From: Glandiceps talaboti | Lineage: Eukaryota; Hemichordata; Enteropneusta; Spengelidae | Reading direction: 5' to 3' | NCBI RefSeq assembly: GCF_964340395.1 | Contig: NC_135550.1 | Coordinates: forward strand, 248,001-312,000 | DNA length: 64,000 nucleotides | The notes under the pieces: model-generated | What the model was told of the DNA's origin: nothing | The model's input: the letters and a program-made list of their open reading frames with translations, nothing else | Databases searched by the model: none | Part shown: positions 20,184 to 31,158 of the stretch, piece after piece | Layout: each line of letters starts with the position of its first letter | Position numbering within the stretch: the stretch's first letter is position 1 | Translations under genes and position numbers: made by a program

Positions 20184-22292
20184 AAGTGACTCTGGTGTAT
20201 GTGTTTATAGCTATAGTAGCTCACAAGTGACTCTGGTGTATGCATTTATAGCTATAGTAACTCACAAGTGACTCTGGTGTATGCGTTTATAGATATACAA
20301 GTGACTCTGGTGTATGCGTTTATAGCTATAGTAACACACAAGTGACTCTGGCGTATGTGTTTATAGCTATAGTAGCTCACAAGTGACTCTGGTGTATATA
20401 TTTATAGCTATAGTAACTCACAAGTGACTATGGTGTATGCGTTTATAGCTATAGTAACTCACAAGTGACTATGGTGTATGCGTTTATAGCTATAGTAACT
20501 CACAAGTGACTCTGGTGTATGGGTTTATAGCTATAGGAACTCACAAGTGACTCTGGTGTATGGGTTTATAGCTATAGTAACTCACAAGTGACTCTGGTGT
20601 ATGGGTTTATAGCTATAGTAACTCACAAGTGACTCTGGTGTATGGGTTTATAGCTATAGTAACTCACAAGTGACTCTGGTGTATGGGTTTATAGCTATAG
20701 TAACTCACAAGTGACTCTGGTGTATGTGTTTATAGCTATAGTAGCTCACAAGTGACTCTGGTGTATGCATTTATAGCTATAGTAACTCACAAGTGACTCT
20801 GGTGTATGCATTTATAGCTATAGTAACTCACAAGTGACTATGGTGTATGCGTTTATAGCTACAAGTGACTCTGGTGTATGCGTTTATAGCTATAGTAACA
20901 CACAAGTGACTCTGGTGTATGTGTTTATAGCTCTAGTAGCTCACAATTGACTCTGGTGTATGCATTTATAGCTATAGTAACTCACAAGTGACTATGGTGT
21001 ATGCGTTTATAGCTATAGTAACTCACAAGTGACTCTGGTGTATGCGTTTATAGCTACAAGTAACTCTGGTGTATGCGTTTGGTAACTCACAAGTGACTCT
21101 GGTGTATGCGTTTATAGATATTGTAACTCACAAGTGACCGGTGTATGCGTTTATAGCTACAAGTGACTCTGGTGTATGCGTTTATAGCTATAGTAGCTCA
21201 CAAGTGACTCTGGTGTATGAGTTTATAGCTATAGTAACTCACAAGTGACTCTGGTGTATGTGTTATAGCTATAGTAACTCACAAGTGACTATGGTGTATG
21301 CATTTATAGCTATAGTAATTCACAAGTGACTCTGGTGTATGCGTTTATAGCTATAGTAACTCACAAGTGACTCTGGTGTATGCGTTTATAGCTACAAGTG
21401 ACTCTGGTGTATGCGTTTATAGCTACAGTAACTCACAAGTGACTATGGTGTATGCGTTTATAGCTATAGTAACTCACAAGTGACTCTGGTGTATGCGTTT
21501 ATAGCTACAAGTGACTCTGGTGTATGTGTTTATAGCTATAAGTGACTCTGGTGTATGCGTTTATAGCTACAAGTGACTCTGGTGTATGCATTTATAGCTA
21601 TAGTAACTCACAAGTGACTATGGTGTATGCGTTTATAGCTATAGTAGCTCACAAGTGACTATGGTGTATGCGTTTATAGCTATAGTAACTCACAAGAGAC
21701 TCTGGTGTATGCGTTTATAGCTATAGTAGCTCACAAGTGACTGGTGTATGTATTTATAGCTATAGTAACTCACAAGTGACTCTGGTGTATGCGTTTATAG
21801 CTATAGTAACTCACAAGTGACTATGGTGTATGCGTTTATAGCTACAGTAGCTCACAAGTGACTCTGGTGTATGCGTTTATAGCTATAGTAGCTCACAAGT
21901 GACTATGGTGTATGCGTTTATAGCTACAGTAGCTCACAAGTGACTATGGTGTATGCGTTTATAGCTACAGTAACTCACAAGTGACTATGGTGTATGCGTT
22001 TATAGCTATAGTAACTCACAAGTGACTCTGGTGTATGCGTTTATAGCTATAGTAACTCACAAGAGACTCTGGTGTATGCGTTTATAGCTATAGTAGCTCA
22101 CAAGTGACTGGTGTATGTATTTATAGCTATAGTAACTCACAAGTGACTCTGGTGTATGCGTTTATAGCTATAGTAACTCACAAGTGACTATGGTGTATGC
22201 GTTTATAGCTATAGTAACTCACAAGAGACTCTGGTGTATGCGTTTATAGCTATAGTAGCTCACAAGTGACTGGTGTATGTGTCATATAGCTA
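20184..22292. repeat. 41-bp minisatellite (about 50 units)
   Basis: The unit contains AAGTGACTCTGGTGTATGCG and TTTATAGCTATAGTAACTCAC. Most units are 41 bp; shorter ones (about 26 bp) lack TATAGTAACTCAC. Point variants recur (TCTGG/TATGG, GCG/GGG/GCA). A multi-unit block at 21696-21860 is repeated at about 22062-22215, so the array has grown by segmental duplication of blocks. The GCTATAG core resembles the flanking CTATAG palindromes. Confidence 0.95.
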
Positions 22293-22469
22293 TTGCTAGA
22301 TGGTCAACATAAATTTCACATGATATTCATGTAGCCTCATGTTTTGAATATGATACTATTTAATAATTCCAAAACTTTGATCACACTTGAGATACGGTGC
22401 ATACCCTGCCGTGGGTGAATTTTGTTTACATTCCATATTATTAACATTTTGAATGTGGTCAGAACAAAA

Positions 22470-23890
22470 CACAGTTATACAGGCCAGGCCAGGTCAGGTC
22501 AAGCCAGTCAGGTCAGGTAAAGACAATATATTTTTTTATTCATATTCACATTCGGATCCAAATATCCATCATCTGTTTTTTTTTTTGCAATATATTGGTT
22601 TTCATGGCAAATTTCACCTTTTCTTTTATATATGGTAATTCACCAATGTAAGTACTCGAATATGTTCACATTCTGTTGAAAGTGTTTATGATAAATAGTC
22701 CAAACCGCCCAAACTATATCTCTCTTGACAACCATTAATTACCAATTTTAATTGCCACTGGAGCATGCACATTTAGATGTGTCATAGTGTATTCCCTTAG
22801 ACAAGTAGAAATCAAAGCCTGTTTGTTACATTGCATACAAAAGAAGTGAGTATAAATGGTAGATGCTCACCCATTGATGATAATCCACAATTACACCTCA
22901 CCTGATTTTTTGTGCCACATTTCATTGACCTTTGAGGCAACATATATGTTAGTCTTGGTTACCCACTCTTGCCGCTGAGGGCTCCACCCCTGCCAAGACT
23001 TACGTATATGTATCAATATAATACTAAAGAGTAATTTTGAACATTCATATAAAACAAAGATTCAATACAAGGCTAACTTTGAAACATTCTTATTACTGTA
23101 CACAATGTTTCACTTGTTAAATTCTAATGATAATTACTATACATGTTATATTGCCCACTGAATAACCTTTGACCTTTTCATCTTCAATGCATTTACATAA
23201 ATATGACATCTCAACAAAAATTAGGACGTACGGAGGGTATTAATTTTCATGTTTTTATCATTTTTTGCAAACTGCCAAAGGTTTACCCTCTGAGATAAGG
23301 TGACGGATTTCGAATCATGAAACTGAGTCACCTACTAGATTGTTATTTATCTTTGGGGATGACGCACTTGGCCTAATATTCCAAGACATTTTGTTCTTGA
23401 ACAAGTAATTGTCACTTCATTTAGCCAAGTCACTTTTGTACATTCTTGTCCTAAACTTATTGCAATGGTATATTTTAGTTGTCACTGTAGTGCAAATCAT
23501 CCTGTGCTATCAATAAATACTGAATATGCACGAAATGCGACTACTTTCCCATATAAATGTCTGCCATCTTTTTCATATTTAATGTGCAAAATTCTAAAAG
23601 TGGCTCAAATGTTTTTACTCTTAAATGCACCCAGTACGTACAAGAACGAGTATGAAATCTATGTGAAAAAATGTAATTCCTTGAACAGAAGACAATAATT
23701 GTGTGGTGATTTTGAAAACAAAGATAACTGATGGTGAATTGTTGAGAAAATTAATAACGTTACAACTAAATGAAAATCTGCACCAAATATAATGACGGAT
23801 TCACATCTTTGGATCTGAATCTGAAATCCCCCAAAATTTAGTTGATACCTGGCCTGACCTGCCTGGCCTGTACCTGTGTTTTGTACGTTT
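22470..23890. mobile_element. Foldback-like element with GGCCAGG inverted ends
   Basis: The left end near 22470 reads ACAAAACACAGTTATACAGG, then CCAGGCCAGGTCAGGTC. On the opposite strand the right end (about 23848-23890) reads ACAAAACACAGGTACAGG, then CCAGGCAGGTCAGG. Similarity continues for some tens of bases inwards (TTCnGATCCAAA). The 1.4-kb interior shows no convincing coding frame. Exact ends and target duplication are unclear. Confidence 0.45.
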
Positions 23891-24177
23891 GAATATGAAG
23901 TAAATGTGTTGCAATTTTGACGGTTTTGAATGTGCTTTTTGTTCTCAGAATTATTAAAAGTACACACATACATGATAATTAAGCACACTGACTGTACAAA
24001 GTAGAATTGTGTTATTTCAACATTTCACATTGCATTTGTATTATCATTAGTACTGTTTGAGTTGCTCCATCTTGACATTTTACAAATCACAATGGAACTA
24101 TTTAAAAAATGATACCCATTATAGTAAATAAATGATAGTAAATAACTGCCGATTCTTGTGAATTTTATTTGATGAAA

Positions 24178-25325
24178 TAATAATAATAATAATAAGATGA
24201 TTTGTAATGCGCCTCATCTCCGAAGAGCTCGAAGCGCAGAGCAAGAGTGGATACAGAAATAGTTAATGGAAATGTGAATTCAAGGTAATGTGTATTAAAT
24301 AAAATGAGAAAGAAAAACAGTTATTAGCAGTTGAAGAGGTGAGTTTCGAGAGAATGTCTGAAAGTTGACAAAGATTTGGAATGGCGAAGATCAAAAGGGA
24401 GGTGGTTCCATGAAGTAGGGCCAATGTAAGAGAAGGATCTTTCACCAAATGTTTTGGTTGACACCCTTGGAACACAGAGAAGACGAGAATCAGAAGACGA
24501 GCGAAGTGGTCTTCGAGGAATGTATTGATGTAGAAGATCCGTGAGATATTGTGGGCCAATACCTACAACTGACTTGAAACAAATGGATGAAATTTTGTAT
24601 TGAATACGTGAAGTGATAGGCAGCCAATGAAGTTTTCTAAGAAGAGGTTGTACATGATCGAACTTTTTAGCTTTGAAGACAAGCCGAGCTGCAGCATTTT
24701 GTACATGCTGTAGTCTGTCAGTGAGGTGTTTAGGACAACCAGAGAGAATAGCATTACAATAGTCTAAGCGAGACAGGATGAGTGTGGAGACAAGTGTTTG
24801 AGTGGCACTAGAAGTGAGAAAGTGACGAATAGAGCTGATTTGTCTCAGTTGAATGTAGGCGGCCTTGCATGTGCGTTGCACATGCTCGGCCATATTGAGA
24901 TTGCAATCAAGTGTGACTCCAAGATTTTTTACACTTGGACTGAAAAGTATGTCTGAGTTTCCGACATGCATGGAAGGAGGAAGAGCAAGTTTAGTGGAAA
25001 GTCTAGGAGATGAGATTAGTATGACTTCTGTCTTACAGTCATTTAATTGAAGCTTATTTGCAGTCATCCACATTTTGACGTCAGTAATGCAGTTTTGCAT
25101 ATCTTCAATAGTTTGGTTTATGTTATGTGGATTAGTGTCTTTATAAAGTTGGTTATCATCAGCAAAAGCATGATGATGAATTAAGTGCTTCTTGACAAGA
25201 TTGAAAAGAGGCTCGGTGTAAAGAAAGAATAAGACAGGACCAAGGACTGAGCCTTGGGGAACACCAAAGGAGAGGGGTGATGCATTTGACTGGAAATCTA
25301 TACTGTCAATTTCATTCACTGTTCA
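24178..25325 (-). pseudogene. 5'-truncated CR1/L2-group LINE with open RT C-terminus
   Basis: On the minus strand a 331-codon frame opens inside the reverse transcriptase. It has FGVPQGSVLGPVLFFLYT, the catalytic HAFADDNQLY, then SLGVTLD-type, RLDYCNAIL and GPTSWNHLPFDLR motifs, ending LETHLFNC and a stop near 24324. These are standard for the CR1/L2/Rex superfamily. The short 3' UTR contains GCGCTTCGAGC...GGCGCATTACAAATCATC and ends in (TTA)n, as in 3' microsatellite-tailed LINEs. It lacks the endonuclease and the N-terminal RT, so it is a dead-on-arrival copy. The frame is unbroken, so insertion was relatively recent. Confidence 0.88.
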
Positions 25326-25450
25326 TTTGATTGACAAATAATGACTGATCAGACCATAATCGTTCTACATATAACAACTTTTCTCGTCCATATATCAAGG
25401 AAACAGATTATAAGGTTTTTGGGTTTTCTTTGTTTCTTCTCACATATCTC

Positions 25451-26060
25451 AACTACTATAGTCTACCTGTACACTTGAAAGACTAATACTACTACACTAT
25501 TTCAGATATCCTAACTATAGTCTACCTGTACACTTGAAAGACTAATACTACTACACTATTTCAGATATCCTAACTGTAGTCTTAACCTGTACACTTGAAA
25601 GATTAATACTACTACACTATTTCAGATATCCTAACTATAGTCTACCTGTACACTTGAAAGACTAATACTACTACACTATTTCAGATATCCTAACTGTAGT
25701 CTTAACCTGTACACTTGAAAGACTAATACTACTACACTATTTCAGATATCCTAACTATAGTCTACCTGTACACTTGAAAGACTAATACTACTACACTATT
25801 TCAGATATCCTAACTGCAGTCTTAACCTGTACACTTGAAAGACTAATACTACTACACTATTTCAGATATCCTAACTGCAGTCTTAACCTGTACACTTGAA
25901 GGACTAATACTACTACACTATTTCAGATATCCTAACTGTAGTCTTAACCTGTACACTTGAAAGACTAATACTACTACACTATTTCAGATATCCTAACTGC
26001 AGTCTTAACCTGTACACTTGAAGGACTAATACTACTACTACGTGACTATATCCTAACTGA
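25451..26060. repeat. 59/61-bp tandem array (~10 units)
   Basis: The unit has ACCTGTACACTTGAAAGACT, AATACTACTACAC and TATTTCAGATATCCTAACT. Two unit types, one with an added TA (TCTACC versus TCTTAACC), alternate at the left and become uniform at the right. Confidence 0.95.
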
Positions 26061-26089
26061 AATTTTGATTTTTAGCACAACTGAACTGA

Positions 26090-26690
26090 TAAGGTTCAGT
26101 AGTGCTATAGGCATCACCAAGTGTCTGTCTCTCTGTCTGTGTGTGTGTAAAAACAACTTGAAGTAAAAAATCGGTGAACCGATTGCCATGATATTTGGTG
26201 GGTGTATTATCTTGGACGGCTAATTGGGGAATTGTTCAAATCAAAATGATGTTACCATCGGTGTGTGATTTGGTTCAAAAAATGCCACTTCCAAACCACT
26301 GGGCAGATCGGCCTGAAATTTGATGGGAATTTTCTTGGGGATGTTTAGTTTAAGAAATGTTCATGACATGATGATCCCATAAGTGATATGCAATTTAGGG
26401 CTAAAAATGTGTTTTTTGGTCAAAAGTCTATACATGTAATTTTGATTTGGCTGAAATTTCACAGGGATGTTTCTTGGGATGTACAGATCATGTGATATTG
26501 GTTACATGATACATGATTAGCGATATGCAAATTAGGGCTAAAATGTGTTTTTTGATCAAAAGTCTGTAATTCCAAATGTTGATTTGGCTGAAATTTCACA
26601 GGGATGTTTCTTGGGATGTACAGATCATGTGATATTGGTTACATGATAGTCCCATTAGCGATATGCAAATTAGGGCTTAAAAAAACTATG
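26090..26690. repeat. Dispersed repeat D with internal ~135-bp duplication
   Basis: Begins with a TCTG/TGTG-rich run. CCGATTGCCATGATATTTGG follows, then at least two close copies of a ~135-bp unit containing TTGGCTGAAATTTCACAGGG, ATGTTTCTTGGGATGTACAG and GCGATATGCAAATTAGGGCT. A diverged relative lies at 55690-55935. Confidence 0.75.
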
Positions 26691-27029
26691 ATTTTTTTGG
26701 GTGAAATGTCTGTAGGAATATTTAGGCCAGATGAGTACAGAATTGTTTTATTGATCTGATTAAACCATTAAAGATTTTATGGGGTACTTAACATAATGTA
26801 TCAAGTGTGTGTGAATGGCATTGGAATTAATCTCTCCTGAGGTTGCTTGGAAACACAGAACTATAGGTTGGTTGGTTGGTTCAAGTTAAATGCCTGTCTG
26901 TCAGTCTGGTAGATGATGAGAGTGATTTTGGTATTAAGCTTTAACTCTCAAACTACTGGGGATGAAATTTGGTTATGATTCTGAAAGTGTTACTGTTAGT
27001 CTGCAAATTGTGAGCGTGTCATACTTGTG

Positions 27030-27540
27030 TAATTGGCCCTAGCAACCATGACCATGCCCTTAGCAACAACCAAATGGCAGTATATTTTGAACAAATAACA
27101 ACATCATCTGGTAGGCAAGTATTAAGTAAACATTCAAAAAAATGTATGCAAATATCCCTAGCAATCATGACCATAGCAACAGCCAAACGGTGGTGCATTT
27201 CACAAAGATAACAACACAGATTCTTATACAAGTGAACAAACATTCAGAAAGTGTATGCAAATATGCCTAGCAACAAGGCCACGCCCATGGCAAGGGCCAA
27301 AAGATCACAAATATTGCAAAGATAACAAAAGGAATTAATAGACAAGTGAATAAACATTCAAAAAATGTATGTAAATGTGCCTAGCAACAAGACCACGCCC
27401 ATAGCAACAGCCAAATGATCACCTGTATTGCAAAGATAACATGGATTAATAGACAAATGAATAAACATTCAAAAAAATATATAAATATACCTATCAACAG
27501 GACCACGGCCATAGCAACAGGATAATCATTCAGCAAATGA
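27030..27540. repeat. ~111-bp tandem array (about 4 units)
   Basis: Each unit has a version of TATGCAAATATGCCTAGCAA, then CCACGCCCATAGCAACAGCC, then GCAAAGATAACA and AAACATTCAAAAA. Units start near 27143, 27254, 27366 and 27476, and are diverged from one another. Confidence 0.8.
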
Positions 27541-27654
27541 ACACCTACCTATACCTAGCATGGCTCAGCATGTGGGTGAAGAATTTAAAAAACTGTACAG
27601 TTGTGCTACAATGTCATTGGCACTATTTTTTGAATTTTTGCTTAGAAGGATGGG

Positions 27655-27897
27655 CAAAAATTACAACAAGCGACCCATCGGTCAGAATAGCTCTGCTTTT
27701 GTTTTTTGGTAACGTGTAGAAGTGGTTCTGTTGTTCAGCTCTTCCACTATGCAGTTTTGTTTTAGCAAAGTAATAAAGTGGTTTGTGGTTTCATATGACT
27801 CACACACACTATAGAACTCATTTCACTCAGAAAGTTGGTAAAATGTTGCACTTTCATATTATAGTCACCATTTTACAAAAATTCTAATGTTACCCCT
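27655..27897. repeat. Dispersed repeat A, partial copy 3
   Basis: Matches the first half of repeat A (ACAAGCGACCCATCGGTCAG, GTAGAAGTGGTTC, AAAGTTGGTAA) and then stops where the next tandem array begins. Confidence 0.7.
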
Positions 27898-28195
27898 AAT
27901 TTGCATATTAATAACCCTTGTCTTCAACAAACTTATATCTGCTCATTCCAAGACACCTACACAATAAATTTCAACTCAATTGGCCCAGTAGTTTTGGAGA
28001 TTTTGAAGAATTTTCACCACAAATTATATTTTAGACCTAATTTGCATAACAACCAATCAATTTGTCTTCAACAAACTTGTATCTGCTCATTCCAAGACAC
28101 CTACACAAGAAATATCAACTCCACAGTAGTTTTGGAGAAGATTTTTGAAGAATTTTCACCGCAAATTATATTTTAGACCTAATTTGCATTACAAT
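27898..28195. repeat. ~145-bp tandem duplication
   Basis: Two units, each with CTTCAACAAACTTnTATCTG, CTCATTCCAAGACACCTACA and ATATTTTAGACCTAATTTGC. The second ends directly at the 48-bp array. Confidence 0.85.
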
Positions 28196-28205
28196 GACTC
28201 AATCA

Positions 28206-31158
28206 ATAGAATGAATGGTATAGTCCTTGCCACTACTCCCTATCTACATGGGAATAGAATGAATGGTATAGTCCTTGCCACTACTCCCTATCTACATGGG
28301 AATAGAATGAATGGTATAGTCCTTGCCACTACTCCCTATCTATATGGGAATAGAATGAATGGTATAGTCCTTGCCACTACTCCCTATCTATATGGGAAGA
28401 ATGAATGGTATAGTCCTTGCCACTACTCCCTATCTACATGGGAATAGAATGAATGGTATAGTCCTTGCCACTACTCCCTATCTACATGGGAATAAAATGA
28501 ATGGTATAGTCCTTGCCACTACTAACTCCCTATCTATATGGGAATAGAATGAATGGTATAGTCCTTGCCACTACTCCCTATCTATATGGGAATAGAATGA
28601 ATGGTATAGTCCTTGCCACTACTCCCTATCTACATGGGAATAAAATGAATGGTATAGTCCTTGCCACTACTCCCTATCTATATGGGAAGAATGAATGGTA
28701 TAGTCCTTGCCACTACTCCCTATCTATATGGGAAGAATGAATGGTATAGTCCTTGCCACTACTCCCTATCCATATGGGAATAGAATGAATGGTATAGTCC
28801 TTGCCATTACTCCCTATCTATATGGGAATAGAATGAATGGTATAGTCCTTGCCACTACTCCCTATCTATATGGGAATAGAATGAATGGTATAGTCCTTGC
28901 CACTACTCCCTATCTACATGGAATAGAATGAATGGTATAGTCCTTGCCACTACTCCCTATCTATATGGGAATAGAATGAATGGTATAGTCCTTGCCACTA
29001 CTCCCTATCTATATGGGAATAGAATGAATGGTATAGTCCTTGCCACTACTCCCTATCTATATGGGAATAGAATGAATGGTATAGTCCTTGCCACTACTAA
29101 CTCCCTATCTATATGGGAATAGAATGAATGGTATAGTCCTTGCCACTACTAACTCCCTATCTATATGGGAATAGAATGAATGGTATAGTCCTTGCCACTA
29201 CTCCCTATCTATATGGGAAGAATGAATGGTATAGTCCTTGCCACTACTCCCTATCCATATGGGAATAGAATGAATGGTATAGTCCTTGCCACTACTCCCT
29301 ATCTATATGGGAATAGAATGAATGGTATAGTCCTTGCCACTACTCCCTATCCATATGGGAATAGAATGAATGGTATGGTCCTTGCCACTACTCCCTATCT
29401 ACATGGGAATAGAATGAATGGTATAGTCCTTGCCACTACTCCCTATCTATATGGGAATAGAATGAATGGTATAGTCCTTGCCACTACTCCCTATCTATAT
29501 GGGGATAGAATGAATGGTATAGTCCTTGCCACTACTCCCTCTCTACATGGGAATAGAATGAATGGTATAGTCCTTGTCACTACTAACTCCCTATCTATAT
29601 GGGAAGAATGAATGGTATAGTCCTTGCCACTACTAACTCCCTATCTATATGGGAATAGAATGAATGGTATGGTCCTTGCCACTACTCCCTATCTATATGG
29701 GAATAGAATGAATGGTATGGTCCGTGCCACTACTCCCTATCTATATGGGAATAGAATGAATGGTATGGTCCTTGCCACTACTCCCTATCTATATGGGAAT
29801 AGAATGAATGGTATAGTCCTTGCCACTACTCCCTATCTATATGGGAATAGAATGAATGATATAGTCCTTGCCACTACTCCCTATCTATATGGGAATAGAA
29901 TGAATGGTATAGTCCTTGCCACTACTCCCTATCTATATGGGAATAGAATGAATGGTATAGTCCTTGCCACTACTCCCTATCTACATGGGAATAAAATGAA
30001 TGGTATAGTCCTTGCCACTACTAACTCCCTATCTATATGGGAATAGAATGAATGGTATGGTCCTTGCCACTACTCCCTATCTATATGGGAACAGAATGAA
30101 TGGTATAGTCCTTGCCACTACTCTCTATCTATATGGGAACAGAATGAATGGTATAGTCCTTGCCACTACTCCCTATCTATATGGGAACAGAATGAATGGT
30201 ATAGTCCTTGCCACTACTCCCTATCTATATGGGAACAGAATGAATGGTATAGTCCTTGCCACTACTCCCTATCTATATGGGAACAGAATGAATGGTATAG
30301 TCCTTGCCACTACTCCCTATCTATATGGGAACAGAATGAATGGTATAGTCCTTGCCACTACTCCCTATCTATATGGGAACAGAATGAATGGCATAGTCCT
30401 TGCCACTACTCCCTATCTATATGGGAATAGAATGAATAGTATAGTCCTTGCCACTACTAACTCCCTATCTATATGGGAATAGAATGAATGGTATAGTCCT
30501 TGCCACTACTCCCTATCCATATGGGAATAGAATGAATGGTATAGTCCTTGCCACTACTCCCTATCTATATGGGAATAGAATGAATGGTATGGTCCTTGCC
30601 ACTACTCCCTATCTATATGGGAATAGAATGAATGGTATAGTCCTTGCCACTACTCCCTATCTATATGGGAATAGAATGAATGGTATAGTCCTTGCCACTA
30701 CTCCCTATCTATATGGGAATAGAATGAATGGTATGGTCCTTGCCACTACTCCCTATCTATATGGGAATAGAATGAATGGTATGGTCCGTGCACTACTCCC
30801 TATCTATTTGGGAATAGAATGAATGGTATAGTCCTTGCCACTACTCCCTATCTATATGGGAATAGAATGAATGGTATAGTCCTTGCCACTACTCCCTATC
30901 TATATGGGAATAGAATGAATGGTATAGTCCTTGCCACTACTCCCTATCTACATGGGAATAGAATGAATGGTATAGTCCTTGCCACTACTCCCTATCTATA
31001 TGGGAATAGAATGAATGGTATAGTCCTTGCCACTACTCCCTATCTACATGGGAATAGAATGAATGGCATAGTCCTTGCCACTACTCCCTATCTATATGGG
31101 AATAGAATGAATGGTATAGTCCTTGCCACTACTCCCTATCTATATGGGAATAAATTGA
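28206..31158 (+). repeat. 48-bp minisatellite with open 16-codon frame (~60 units)
   Basis: The unit joins ATGAATGGTATAGTCCTTGC, CACTACTCCCTATC and TATATGGGAATAGA. Because 48 is divisible by three and the unit has no stop in this frame, it reads MNGIVLATTPYLYGNR over and over, up to 156 codons without a break. The frame is broken by recurring indels that are not multiples of three (a 4-bp AACT insertion, a 2-bp loss before GAATGAATGG). These variants are scattered through the array. I therefore regard it as a non-coding satellite with an accidental frame. Confidence 0.95.

Noticed and set aside
20184-22292. 41-bp repeats considered as a CRISPR array
   Set aside because: There are no unique spacers, the units are contiguous and variable, and the genome is animal.
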